The notes under the pieces: generated by a model
The model's input: only the letters and a program-made list of their open reading frames with translations
Told to the model about the DNA's origin: nothing
Databases searched by the model: none
Shown: positions 21,770 through 31,828 of the stretch, one piece after another
How positions within the stretch are numbered: the stretch's first letter is position 1
Layout of the letters: each line of letters starts with the position of its first letter
Program-made: the position numbers and the translations under genes
DNA from: Nemertoderma westbladi
Taxonomy: Eukaryota; Xenacoelomorpha; Nemertodermatida; Nemertodermatidae
Reading direction: 5' to 3'
Assembly (NCBI GenBank): GCA_032718475.1
Contig: JAUCBJ010001062.1
Span: 1 to 64,000 of the forward strand
Length of the DNA: 64,000 bases

Positions 21770-22276
21770 CTAATTTAATAATAAAGTTTGTAAAATAGAT
21801 AATGATCCAGGGAATTCACCGGCAGGACACATGGAAACGATTTTATTACTATGAAATACACTGAAATATGCACGTCCTATATATATTCTAATCGCGCAAA
21901 ATAATTCGGGGGTATAGCTAATAAATATTGCTTTATTATTAATTGTATGATGTCCACATTTTTTCATTAATAATTTAAAATTAACATTTGGAAAAATAAT
22001 AGTTCGTGTTTCGGTATTAAGTTTCAAATTTTGTAATTGCATACCGATAGTTTGTTTTAAATAAAGCAATTCACTAGCTAATTTATTGCACAGGCCTACA
22101 ATTGTTACTGCGCCGCTGGGAAATAGCATTATAGTTGAATCGTCACCTTTGTAGATAAACATGTTTGGTTTTAAGCAACTTTGACCTGTAATTTGCTGTG
22201 AAATTTTCTCTAGTTCAAATTTGGCAATGTTTTTTCCGGTAAACTGTTTATTGGTTATTTCTATTTTGTTGTTCAA
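21770..22276 (-). CDS. TBP-like protein (two TATA-binding-protein-like repeats)
   Basis: 168 residues with internal twofold similarity to TBP. Near residues 38-75, NMFIYKGDDSTIMLFPSGAV followed by TIVGLCNKLASEL matches the TBP strand pattern (hydrophobic strand, IFxSGKxxxTGAK, helix). Near 125-155, ISYTPELFCAIRIYIGRAY then FSVFHSNKIVSMCPAG matches the second TBP repeat, which has YxPELFPGL and a FVSGKVVxTGAK-type strand. TBP binds the minor groove of promoter DNA and nucleates all three RNA polymerases. Position: between PolB and the B-box array. Oddity: the 5' codon at 22276 is TTG, with no ATG before residue 39, although TTCTAGAA lies just upstream, so the start may be damaged or non-canonical. 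The family assignment is inference from pattern. Confidence 0.6.
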   Translation of the reverse strand: MNNKIEITNKQFTGKNIAKFELEKISQQITGQSCLKPNMFIYKGDDSTIMLFPSGAVTIVGLCNKLASELLYLKQTIGMQLQNLKLNTETRTIIFPNVNFKLLMKKCGHHTINNKAIFISYTPELFCAIRIYIGRAYFSVFHSNKIVSMCPAGEFPGSLSILQTLLLN

Positions 22277-22283
22277 TTTCTTC

Positions 22284-22291
22284 TTCTAGAA
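22284..22291 (-). promoter_or_regulatory. TTCTAGAA motif upstream of TBP-like gene
   Basis: TTCTAGAA ends seven bases before the TTG at 22276, in the 23-bp gap after the polymerase stop. Its position suggests translation once began near 22276. Confidence 0.4.
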
Positions 22292-22299
22292 AAATAAAT

Positions 22300-25200
22300 T
22301 TAAATCCTAGTAGGAGGGATTACTACTCGTTTCGCCGGTCTAACAAGCTTAGTGCTATAGTGCCCGTATGGTTTGCTGCTATATTTACTACTCCAATATG
22401 ATTTCGTATCCCAGAGCGTTAGTGCCTTCTTATAGACATGACCAGTAAAAATTTGATGCTTTCTAGAAGTGAAGGTAGAGTTATAGCGGAAGAGCATTGC
22501 CTCGTTTTCAAAACAGTCTGCATAATCCTCGTGTGTTAGTTGCTTAGCGACAACCGATCTAGATACACCTTTGGCGGTTTTCTTGATTGGGGCATCGTAG
22601 GATTGAAAACTGTAGACCTTTGGTTTAAGGAAAACCCACTGTTTATACTGCAAACCGCAGCTCTCATCTTTTACGAAGCCGAGAGCCGCTTTGTGTTTAA
22701 TGGTATAGAGTGGATGTGTTGTACTGTAGTTGGAAGTATCTAGGAAACCACCCTCAAACATTGCCCGTAGAAAGGTTAGCTGTGGTGCATTAGTTACGCT
22801 TAGCATTAGAGAATCTGTGTCACCGGCTAGACAGCGAATCTGGCAATCCAGTTTTTGTTCTAGAGGCTTCAGTTTGTTGTAAAATAGGTCGTACATCTGT
22901 AGCTTAGATAGATCTAGTATAGTGCAGCCGATGAACACGCCCTGATTTAGGCAAACAGCCTCTTTAGTGAAAGTATGTCCACTCAAGTTGGGGGTAAAGA
23001 CAACAAACGATTCGTGGTTGGGCTTGGCTAAGAGCAAATCGCATTGTTCGTCGCTATTGCATAACCTGAAAGAAACGCGGTCTCTAACCTTTTGGAGGCA
23101 TTTCCCATACAAGGCATTGTTCATCAACTTATAAAATAGGACCTCGAATGGGTTATTTGCCGACTGTCTTTTATTCGTATTAAAACTAATGTAGTCCTTG
23201 AAAATATATTTTTGTGAGAAAGAGTAGACCCTGTGAACTTGTGTAAGTTTAAGACCGAGCTTCAAATAGAGTTGAAGTAGCTTAATATGGATACCGTATT
23301 CAACCTTATTAAACTGATGTAGTAGTAGCTTAGTACAGGTATCGTTGTATGGTCTACAGGTAGCCGTATCGGTGAGATTGTAATGCTCCCAAAGATCTTC
23401 CATGTATTCGCTAAGAAAGGATTTAGGGACTGACATCTTCTCTGACATCAGATCGGCGGTCAAATCATGAATTTCTTTCGGGTAATGTAGATCAACTATG
23501 CAATAATAACCAGTGTCCCCGCTTGCGTCTACTGTAGCTAGGTCTATGGGGGTAGTTACGAGTTTAATATTAGCGTAGGGAAGTTTCTGGCTCAGGGCGC
23601 AGCCGTAAAGGTTATTCGCATCGATGGGAATTAGATATTTCTCGGGGAGACTGGAGTCGTAGTCGGGTTTATCGGGAATATTTGCGTCTACAGAATGTGT
23701 ATTCAAGAAAACTAGACCACCCCTAATATTTGTTTCAAAGTCCGAGTAGATGGAAGCGTCTGATAGTAATTGAATTTCTGATTGCGTGAATTTCAATGCC
23801 GCATCGTAAGTTAATCCAGGGGCAGTGAAGTACATTACGGGCTCGAGTCCATAATTAGTAAGACAGAGGGATCGGAACTGCTCGAAAGTATCAGCCAATA
23901 GGGTAACGTCTAGAACCAAATAGCCAATCATATAGTCGAAGATTGTTAGGCAGTTTAATTCATCCCAAGTAGTAAGCGCGCGCTGATAGTTGTCTGCGCT
24001 ACATTGTTCCAATTTGAGATCATTATAGAAGCTTTCTATTGGGGGGAGTGTAGTTTCGTGTAGGTTTGAAATATTTTGAATGTAGGAATATGGGAATACG
24101 CCCTTGTTTTTTATTGTGTTATCGCTAATGTTGGGATAGAGTTGGGTCATTTGAGCTAGTGTATGGGGTATGGCTGTTGCTAGGCTACTATTATTTTTAG
24201 TGAGATAACTACTAAGATTATCTAGGCTGGCAGTCATAAATTGATAGGAATCTAGAAAATTAATGGAGATACTTTCTTTAGCGTTGGCTGTTGGTGTACT
24301 CGGATCGATTGGAAAGCTAACTTTAAGGTGAATATAAGTTTCGGTGTTTTTTGGTATTACAGTCATTTTCCAGTGTGTTCTAGAACTATCGGTCATTCCT
24401 TCTTTTAGTAGTAAATGCATATCGAATTTCCTCAAGTTATGAAATATAATATAAAAATTATTCCGTTTTAGGGAAAGTTTCCTGTTGCAGCTGACGCAAG
24501 AAGCCCCTCGATACTCCCCGCTATAGTGATCGTGATCGCGGACTTTGGTGCTGAGATTGTCATTGAGGTTTAAATTATGAGAATCGGGGGTTAAATTACA
24601 GTTGCAGACGTAGCATTGTGTAGCGTTATTAAAGTCAGTTTGTTGGCTAGTAGTGAGTTGCATGGGGGCGTGCGTGTTTGTACTAGAAATGGACCAATCG
24701 TATAACTCCCTACAATGACTTTCCATAGCGGTTAGAAAGTCGCGCATTACGTGGTTACTGCCATCGTCGCGGAAAATTTGAACATCTGTTTTAGGAGGGT
24801 TAATTAATTTCTGATTTGGTACTGTATAAAAGGCTGCCGCGCTAGCTATATGTTTCTGTGGGAGTTTAATATTGTTTGTAGGTTCTAGAATAGTTTCAAT
24901 GTCGGCGTATATACAGAAAGGTGGGGATAGAGTCTTATCGTACCTGTCAAATTTAACCAAGAGATTTTCGGGCATATACTCGAGTTGGCGTTTACCCGTA
25001 TAGCAGCGCTCTCGATGTTCTCCCAATGATTTGTCAGTGTAAAAGGCTCTGAGACAGCGTTCGCAGTGCGTCTTGTTGCCGGTAGAAGTAGCTTTTGTAT
25101 TTATTAGTCTATCTATGTTAGTAATAGCTACGTAGTGGGCGGGGTTTTTGCTTGTGGCTTCGATAAATAATAAATTTAGTACAGTTTTACCGGAACAGTG

Positions 25201-26349
25201 CGCGCTATCTGGTTGACTTAGAATGGAGAGTTCTTCCGTATTACTCCAATAAAGAAGGTTTATACAGTATATAGGGTTTGCTTTCAGAAACTGGGGAATA
25301 CCAGTTACTCTGTCCACCGGGAAACTTAAATTGGAAAAATCAAACATGTTTAGGAAAGGAGTATACGTTGAAATTCTTTTGATATTATTTTGTTTTCTAT
25401 CAATTTTCTTATAATTTGCGGCGGCTAATACTGCATATTTAAAGCATTCCCCCAGCGGGCAGTCTACGCTTACGGTACATTTTTTATTTAATAATAATTT
25501 AGAATTATTGAAGCCTTGACCCTTTAAATAGGGGTTGCGTTGGGAACGCGCAATCTCAATAGTTATTCGCTCGATGGCTATTATGCGCCAACCCGAGCTG
25601 AGACAGAGAAACACGCTTAACAGTTGATCGATACGATTGACGGCGCTAGAAAACCAGTTATTAAAGTCGCTATTATTTAGAATTTGATTATTGTTACCGC
25701 TAGATTTAAAACAGAATGATTCAATTTGAAATCCCTCGCTGGTTTCGCGCTCCATTATAATATTGATAGTTAGCCAGACTCTTAAAAAAGTTCCCAAAGC
25801 ACTTTGTAAATGGCTACTAACGTGTTCTTGAATATGTGGAAAATTTTCGTTTAATGTTAATTCAGCGTCGAGTCTTGTTTCTGCGAGGTCATTGTTATAG
25901 GTAAACAGTCGTCCGTGTGCGCTTCCGTTGGAGGGGGGTTGAAAGGGATTGTTTGGGGAAATATAATCTCGCGAAGTTGAAGGTTTGTTATTGGAGTCGC
26001 CGCCACCGACTTGTTCTGGAGTAGAGTTGATGGGGGATGAGTGGGAGGTAGTCGGAGTTTTGCGTTTCCGCGAAAAAAGTCGAGTGTAGCATTCATGCTC
26101 AGTAAAGGATGATAGGGTGAGCGAATCCCCGCAGCGGCAATCGGCTGGCTCGTTTACGTAACTAAATCCTGTTCCCCCCTGAGGACACGAAACAAGATGG
26201 CCAACCAGTGTCTTCTTTTCCGAGGACCAAGTCGGGCAGCAGTCGCATCTATATTGCACGAAATGAGTTTTAATATGACGAGATAAAGTATCGCTCCGCA
26301 TCTCTTTGTCGCAGATGGGGCAGCTAACTTTATTGCTAGACATAGGCAT
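22300..26349 (-). CDS. Protein-primed family B DNA polymerase (Polinton POLB)
   Basis: 1349 residues from the ATG at 26349. It replicates the element's linear DNA. N-terminus: C2H2-like fingers (CPICDKEMRSDTLSRHIKTH, then CDCC...H...C and CRC...H..C), with another Cys/His finger before the exonuclease (HCERCLRAF...GEHRERC). Exonuclease: Exo I IYADIETI (about 483), an HNH/endonuclease VII-like insert (CYVCNCN, then VRDHDHYSGEYRGASCVSCN) and Exo II IIFHNLRKFDMHLLL (about 640). Polymerase: motif A LIPIDANNLYGCAL (about 910), motif B YKLMNNALYGKCL (about 1080), motif C AGDTDSLML (about 1180) and KQWVFLKPKVYSF (about 1243). All key residues are present and the frame is intact. ATCTAGAA lies five bases upstream. 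Confidence 0.95.
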   Translation of the reverse strand: MPMSSNKVSCPICDKEMRSDTLSRHIKTHFVQYRCDCCPTWSSEKKTLVGHLVSCPQGGTGFSYVNEPADCRCGDSLTLSSFTEHECYTRLFSRKRKTPTTSHSSPINSTPEQVGGGDSNNKPSTSRDYISPNNPFQPPSNGSAHGRLFTYNNDLAETRLDAELTLNENFPHIQEHVSSHLQSALGTFLRVWLTINIIMERETSEGFQIESFCFKSSGNNNQILNNSDFNNWFSSAVNRIDQLLSVFLCLSSGWRIIAIERITIEIARSQRNPYLKGQGFNNSKLLLNKKCTVSVDCPLGECFKYAVLAAANYKKIDRKQNNIKRISTYTPFLNMFDFSNLSFPVDRVTGIPQFLKANPIYCINLLYWSNTEELSILSQPDSAHCSGKTVLNLLFIEATSKNPAHYVAITNIDRLINTKATSTGNKTHCERCLRAFYTDKSLGEHRERCYTGKRQLEYMPENLLVKFDRYDKTLSPPFCIYADIETILEPTNNIKLPQKHIASAAAFYTVPNQKLINPPKTDVQIFRDDGSNHVMRDFLTAMESHCRELYDWSISSTNTHAPMQLTTSQQTDFNNATQCYVCNCNLTPDSHNLNLNDNLSTKVRDHDHYSGEYRGASCVSCNRKLSLKRNNFYIIFHNLRKFDMHLLLKEGMTDSSRTHWKMTVIPKNTETYIHLKVSFPIDPSTPTANAKESISINFLDSYQFMTASLDNLSSYLTKNNSSLATAIPHTLAQMTQLYPNISDNTIKNKGVFPYSYIQNISNLHETTLPPIESFYNDLKLEQCSADNYQRALTTWDELNCLTIFDYMIGYLVLDVTLLADTFEQFRSLCLTNYGLEPVMYFTAPGLTYDAALKFTQSEIQLLSDASIYSDFETNIRGGLVFLNTHSVDANIPDKPDYDSSLPEKYLIPIDANNLYGCALSQKLPYANIKLVTTPIDLATVDASGDTGYYCIVDLHYPKEIHDLTADLMSEKMSVPKSFLSEYMEDLWEHYNLTDTATCRPYNDTCTKLLLHQFNKVEYGIHIKLLQLYLKLGLKLTQVHRVYSFSQKYIFKDYISFNTNKRQSANNPFEVLFYKLMNNALYGKCLQKVRDRVSFRLCNSDEQCDLLLAKPNHESFVVFTPNLSGHTFTKEAVCLNQGVFIGCTILDLSKLQMYDLFYNKLKPLEQKLDCQIRCLAGDTDSLMLSVTNAPQLTFLRAMFEGGFLDTSNYSTTHPLYTIKHKAALGFVKDESCGLQYKQWVFLKPKVYSFQSYDAPIKKTAKGVSRSVVAKQLTHEDYADCFENEAMLFRYNSTFTSRKHQIFTGHVYKKALTLWDTKSYWSSKYSSKPYGHYSTKLVRPAKRVVIPPTRI

Positions 26350-26354
26350 CTTCA

Positions 26355-26362
26355 ATCTAGAA
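26355..26362 (-). promoter_or_regulatory. ATCTAGAA motif upstream of polymerase
   Basis: Ends five bases before the ATG at 26349. The surrounding 45 bp (CTAGAAAAATA, then GTTGATTATTTGTAAAAAGA) is repeated at 27241-27285 next to a larger duplication, so the polymerase leader has been copied. Confidence 0.45.
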
Positions 26363-26855
26363 AAATACGTTGATTATTTGTAAAAAGATAAAAAATACTG
26401 TATACTTGCTAAAAATAAAGTAAAACAGTAGGTATTAATCGGTTACTAGGCAACAATACTGTGTTTGTATAGTTAGGCCTATTGCTGTATTGTAGCAATC
26501 AGTCAGTGAAACATAAAGCAGACAGTCGGCAGTGTCTAGTGCAGTAGTGTTAGTGTACCAACTGCCAGATAGTGGCGATAGCCAAGACGCAATAGCGATG
26601 GCAGTTATTATTCGTGGAAAGAGGGTCTATAAACAGCAGTCAACAGTCAGTCAATGCAGTAGTGCTAGTGATATAGTCTGCTATAAGTCAGACGTACCGG
26701 TAGCGTTAACCAATAGAAATCAACGATAGGTCTAGCTAATCGCTGTGTGAGATCTCAGTTAGTCAGTAGGATATATAGTGAAAACTGCAGTATTCATTGT
26801 TGATCAGTAGGATCTAGGCTAACTCGAATGATGGGGTATCGGTAGTCAGGTAGAC

Positions 26856-27239
26856 AAGCAGATAGGTAGATGTAGGCCTATTGATCGAATGCCTCGATCA
26901 CGGTTTAGGCTATCGATACCACCACAGTCTGACAGTAATTAATAATGAGCCTACTGCAATACTGTTGTACTGGTAGACATTAAAGGTAAATTGTTTGCTA
27001 GCGGCGTCGATAGTACAGTCAGATGGTGGAAGGGAAGGCAGATTTTACTTACGGTGTTAGTAAATATTCACGGAAAGAAGAAGATTGGAAGTTCGTGAAG
27101 AAGTTGGTTGACGTGGACGACGAGAGAATTTATTAACCGATAGAACGGAATGGTATCGGAAATTAGAAATATTGGAATATTACGCGACGAATACGCGGAA
27201 AGTTTGTTGTTGCGATGAGCGATAACGCGGCGAAATGAT
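26856..27239. repeat. Direct duplication, copy 1
   Basis: AAGCAGATAGGTAGATGTAG through GATAACGCGGCGAAATGA is repeated at 27286-27670 with scattered substitutions and small indels, for example an extra TTGGCGATGAGG in copy 2. Confidence 0.9.
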
Positions 27240-27285
27240 ACTAGAAAAATAAGTTGATTATTTGTAAAAAGATAAAAAATACTGT

Positions 27286-27670
27286 AAGCAGATAGGCGGA
27301 TGTAAGCCTATTGATCGAATGCTTCGATCACGGTTTAGGCTATCGGTACCACCACAGTCTGACAGTAATTAATAATGAGCTTACTGCAATACTGTTGTAT
27401 CGGTAGATAATAAATGTAAATTGTTTGCTAGCGGCATCGATAGTACCGTCAGATGGTGGAAGGCAGATTTTACTTACGGTGTTAGTAAATATTCACGGAA
27501 AGAAGAAGTTTGGAAGTTTGTTGGCGATGAGGAAGTTGGTTGACGTGGACGATGAGAGAGTTTATCAACCGATAGAACGGAATGGTATCGGAAATTAGAA
27601 ATATTGAAATATTACGCGGCGGATACGCGGAAAGTTTGTTGTCGACGATGAGCGATAACGCGGCGAAATG
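27286..27670. repeat. Direct duplication, copy 2
   Basis: Second copy of 26856-27239. It is preceded by 45 bp copied from the polymerase leader (26356-26402), which suggests the duplicated block was originally joined to that leader. Confidence 0.9.
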
Positions 27671-28022
27671 ACAATAATACAACTATACAACTGGATAGTT
27701 GACTGACGATAACAAATAAATATTCTTAAATAAATAATATTAAATTCGAAAACAAAATAATGGTAAATGATGTTAATCGTAACTTGCAATTGAAATAATG
27801 ACCTAATATATTGGTGGGGACGTATTAAATAGCAATTCGGTTAGTAAGGGAGGCCCTTGTCTCTTAAATGAGCCAATCAGAACGTAGCAGTAGAAATGAA
27901 GCCCGCTGATTGGCTGTTCATGCATAAGCGGTTACCAGGGCAACTTCTCGTGTTGATGAATCTATTAGAAAACTCTATAGGCATCTTGACTAATTATGTT
28001 GAGTTGGCTGTATAACAGAAGC

Positions 28023-28945
28023 AGGTCTGGTGCAAAGGAAAGGGATTAGTAGAGAGGAATGCGTGATTAGAGGCGCTTCATTGTTATGATACGGGCTGCC
28101 TGGATATAGGAAAGGACCCGAGTGATGCCGGTTATAGTGAGAACAAAGGAGGGCCGCTAGAGCATTAGCCTTAGGCGATATACGGATTTGCTGTAGTCAA
28201 AGCCGCATTGGGATTATTAGTGAGTCATCGAGGGGGCTGCTAACAGCCGGGACCGCTGATTTATATTTGCCTTGGGGGTATACGTATAGATTCACTGCCT
28301 GTCGTATCTAGTTAATGAATAATGATGGCAGAGGAGGGGTCCCCCGCCGATGAACGTAGTTGATAGTTGCCGGGAATGTGGTGAACGGGGGATGCAATAG
28401 GTAATTATAAAGATAAATATAGACAATATGTCATAGTGATCTCGTTGGTAATATAAAACTAATTAATCTAAAAATAGAAATCAATGTATAAAGTAAAAGT
28501 TAATACAATTAATTAATTTAAAATAAAGTACAAATGAATAAATAAAGTAAAATAGAATACAATTAATTAATTAAAATTAAATATAAATAAGTATTAATGA
28601 CTAAAAGAGCTGCGGTGTCACTTATGACACCCTCTTGAGCCGGCTCTGTGACAGTTAGACAACACTGATGCCCATTGTGTGTCAGGGCGCTAATCAGTCT
28701 GATTAATTAGGATAATCAATTAAACCCTAATTAGGAGTCATATGACACCTGTTAGGGTTTAATTGTACTAATTAATTGATGACACCTGTCAATTAGGGTC
28801 TAATAAGCCTAATTGGGAGGTGTCACCCAGACAGTCTGGCGCCAATGACACCCAATGACACCCATAGGGTGATAATTGGGTGTCATATGACACCCAATGG
28901 GTGTCAGTGTGGTCTAACTGTCACAGAGCCGGCCAAGACCCTACT
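28023..28945. repeat. Polinton right terminal inverted repeat
   Basis: Reverse complement of 12520-13442. It ends AAGACCCTACT at 28945, after which the interrupted LINE reading resumes. Confidence 0.95.
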
Positions 28946-29402
28946 ACTTGAAGGGATTAAGTCAAAGAATCTCCCCGCAGTCATGACTTTTGTGGACTTC
29001 AAGAAGGCATTCGACTCCATCCATAGAGGTAAAATGCTTGAAATCCTAAGAGCTTATGGAATACCAGAAGTAATTGTTGCTGGCATTGGATTGTTATATT
29101 GTGACACAGAAGCGCAGGTACTCTCACCAGATGGTGAAACTGAGTTTTTCTCAATCCTGGCTGGCGTACTGCAAGGTGACACATTAGCACCATTACTATT
29201 TGTAATTGTGCTGGATTACGCAATGAGGACGGCCACAAAGGGTGAAGATCTGGGATTCACACTTCAAGAACGCAGAAGTAGTAGATATCCGGCAACTACA
29301 GTCACAGACACCGACTTTGCGGATGACATCGCCCTGCTCTCTAATACGCTAGCAGATGCACAGCTTCTACTAAATAAAGTGGAGAGGGCTGCTAAGGAGG
29401 TT
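28946..29402 (+). pseudogene. RTE-like LINE fragment, 3' part (reverse transcriptase)
   Basis: Continues the element broken at 12519. Reading from LEGIKSKNLPAVMTFVDFKK shows the RT palm: AFDSIHRGKMLEIL, GVLQGDTLAPLLFVIVLDY (motif B region) and TDFADDIALLS (catalytic DD). It ends abruptly after VERAAKEV at about 29402. The LEGI codons also occur at the left junction (IEGI before 12519), consistent with a short target duplication of TTGAAGG. Confidence 0.88.
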
Positions 29403-30200
29403 AGTAGTAAGAGTATACCCATTTCGGCGACAGTTGGACCCACTTCCCACTTTGCACCTTAGGTGTTGAGTAGGTCATTAATTAATTAATTAATTTGTCG
29501 ATTAAACAATTAATTAATTGCTTAATCGATCGATTTATATCAAATAATGTTGCCAAAGGCAATTTAATTTGATACAAATCAATCAGATAGGGGACGCGCG
29601 ATGAATAGATAGTAGTACTACAGTAGATAAAATATACAATACAATAGGAACATTAATACAATATACAGTACATTTGTATTCTTTTTGTTATACAGTAGGT
29701 AATGATAGAATGAAATAAAAATAAAAAGATGTAGCGGGGCCCAAAACATAAATTACCTTCACAGGAAAATACATTGGCCAGTTTGGCCCCGACTCACTCT
29801 CTCAATAATCTAAGACTGTTGGTCTCTTATTAGACGTAGCGAGATTAATCCCTTTGAATCCTATACTGTATGTCAATGCGTAGGTGGGGGTTGCATTGAG
29901 CTGTAAATTATTTAAGCCTCCAGCTTTGCTATTATATAAGATTGGAAACCAAAGGTTTACATCTTACGCGCCAGCAGTAACCCACAGTCGCACATAGGCC
30001 AACTGCAACCATTAATTACACACCATACGACTATTGTCAAATACGCCTTAGAAAAATTCAAGAAACATCTATTTTGCAATAGATTATTCTTTTTTCACAA
30101 CTCCATTCTAGCCTCCCTCTATTTATTTCCGAAATGTTTAATTTGACAACGCGGGTAGGATTCCAGTAATTCTTTTTTGAAACTCGTAGAAGACCATTGG
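29403..30200. other. Non-coding, AT-rich spacer
   Basis: Nothing coding was recognised. Includes an AATT-rich palindromic stretch around 29476-29525 (ATTAATTAATTAATT...AATTAATTAATT). Confidence 0.5.
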
Positions 30201-31828
30201 GGCTACGTTCCTATCGAGTGGGGGTACAAAAAATATGTCGGCAATAGGGGCCAAAAAGGGCCAGAATATGAAAAATAGTTTTTATCGAATAATTTTTTAT
30301 TTTTCACTTTAGTTGGTTAAGGTACATTTTATACGGTCAATATCGATACGGGGAATTCAAATATGCTATCGGTTTTTCTCCGCGGATGCTATTAAAAAAA
30401 TGAGGGCCAAAAATGAAATTTCGCCCTTCAAACTCGCTTCGCGGGAAATCATCTAGCTCGAAAACTACTTAACTTACGGGAGATTTGTTTACACAGACTT
30501 ATAGTGCGTTAAATTATCTATCTAACAGCGTTAGTTACAGCGCATTAGCTGTTATACAACTGGTGCGGCGGACGATCGTGTGAAATAAAATATTTAAAAA
30601 AAGGGACGAAAAATTTTTTTTTTTAATAAATCGTTACTCTATGATAATTTAGCGTATTGCGCCAAAAGTATATTTAAAATTTAGCAAATTACCTCCGCTA
30701 TCTTTTTTCTTAACATTTATAATTAAAATTACGAATTTTAAAGGTCGAAAAATATCACGTAATTTTGGCCCTTTTTTTTCATTTTCTTTGGGGCCAAAAA
30801 TGACCCCCTCTCAAAAGATAGAAAAAAAAATTACGGCAAAGAATATACCAATTTTATTGAATTTGGACCACCAGAACCGAAGTTAGAGCGATTTTAGTGA
30901 AAAGTTTTTTTTACAAAAAATTAAGAATGGTCAGGTCAATATTGGATTTCGTACCCACGAACTTAGGTTTCATTAACATGATTGATAACCACTAGACTAC
31001 GTGACCAATATAATTTGAAATTTTCGAGTGACTATTTTTAAACATCAATAACTTCGGTTCTATTGGGCCGTTTGATCTGAATCTTTTTTCATTGGATAGA
31101 GGATAGATTGTAGTGTGTGAAATAGGATACAACTTGGGAAAACGCATTTGCACTTAGTGCATAATGCACTTAAAAAGTGAACATTTTTTCGATATTTCAA
31201 ACACTATTATTTCCAGTTCCATTCATCGTAGAATGTTATTTTTTGGATTAAAATGTAGTTTGGAGTGATTTCTAACTATAATCTTAACATTTGTTTAACT
31301 TTTTATGTCTATAAAGTGACTTAAAATGTCATTGAATATGGTCCAAAATCGCAAATGTCGCGATTTATTAAATTGAATTTTTTACACTTTTAGCGACTGA
31401 CACTTGATCATGCACCAATGTAGATCGGTAGAGGATAGACATAAGTGTGTTAAATATGAACCACCTTTAGGATCCGCTAAAGTGCACTTGTGCAAATATG
31501 TCTGCAAATGTGCAATTTTTTTTAATAAGGTCAAATGGTGTATTATTGGGTTCTTTTCATTGCAGATACTTATTTTCATATTAATATGTTGTTTGGACCT
31601 TACTGGGCGCATTAGGAGTATGTGTACAAATAACCGGTCCTTATAAGGGTTCGATTGGTTAAATTCATAATTAATAAGGTTGAAATATTCTAAAAACCAG
31701 TGTGATCTTAAATGAACTTTAAACAATAAATAGAGATCAGATAACAAATGGACCACACAATTTATTAAAAAACTCGCAACTTTTCGGACTTAATATATCG
31801 CTTCAATTTTATTCAACAGTGGATATTT

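Larger units (their letters stand above)
26363..28022. other. Polinton non-coding control region between POLB and right TIR
   Basis: About 1.66 kb without a convincing gene. It contains a direct duplication (26856-27239 and 27286-27670) and a copy of the polymerase leader at 27241-27285. Near 27870-27915 there is an inverted pair of CCAAT-type boxes (GAGCCAATCAG and GCTGATTGGCTG). A small frame at 26532-26729 has no recognisable content. The region is presumably regulatory or origin-related. Confidence 0.5.
12520..28945 (-). mobile_element. Polinton/Maverick (adintovirus-like) DNA transposon, 16.4 kb
   Basis: A self-synthesising element bounded by 923-bp terminal inverted repeats starting AGTAGGGTCTTGGCC. 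It encodes the hallmark set: protein-primed DNA polymerase B, retroviral-type integrase, FtsK/HerA-like packaging ATPase, adenovirus-type protease, and major and minor capsid proteins. It also carries a TBP-like gene not usually listed for the group. All genes lie on the minus strand. Its length is typical of the class (15-20 kb). The element sits inside a LINE reverse transcriptase frame. TTGAAGG occurs on both sides (12510-12516 and 28948-28954), but a clean 6-bp target duplication directly abutting the ends was not found. Except for one stop in the capsid gene and a missing ATG in the TBP-like gene, the frames look intact, suggesting recent insertion. Confidence 0.95.

Noticed and set aside
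31404-31646. 80-codon frame with a hydrophobic segment, also present at 34721-34963
   Set aside because: Conserved only because the whole 3.3-kb unit is duplicated. No domain and no independent evidence of coding.
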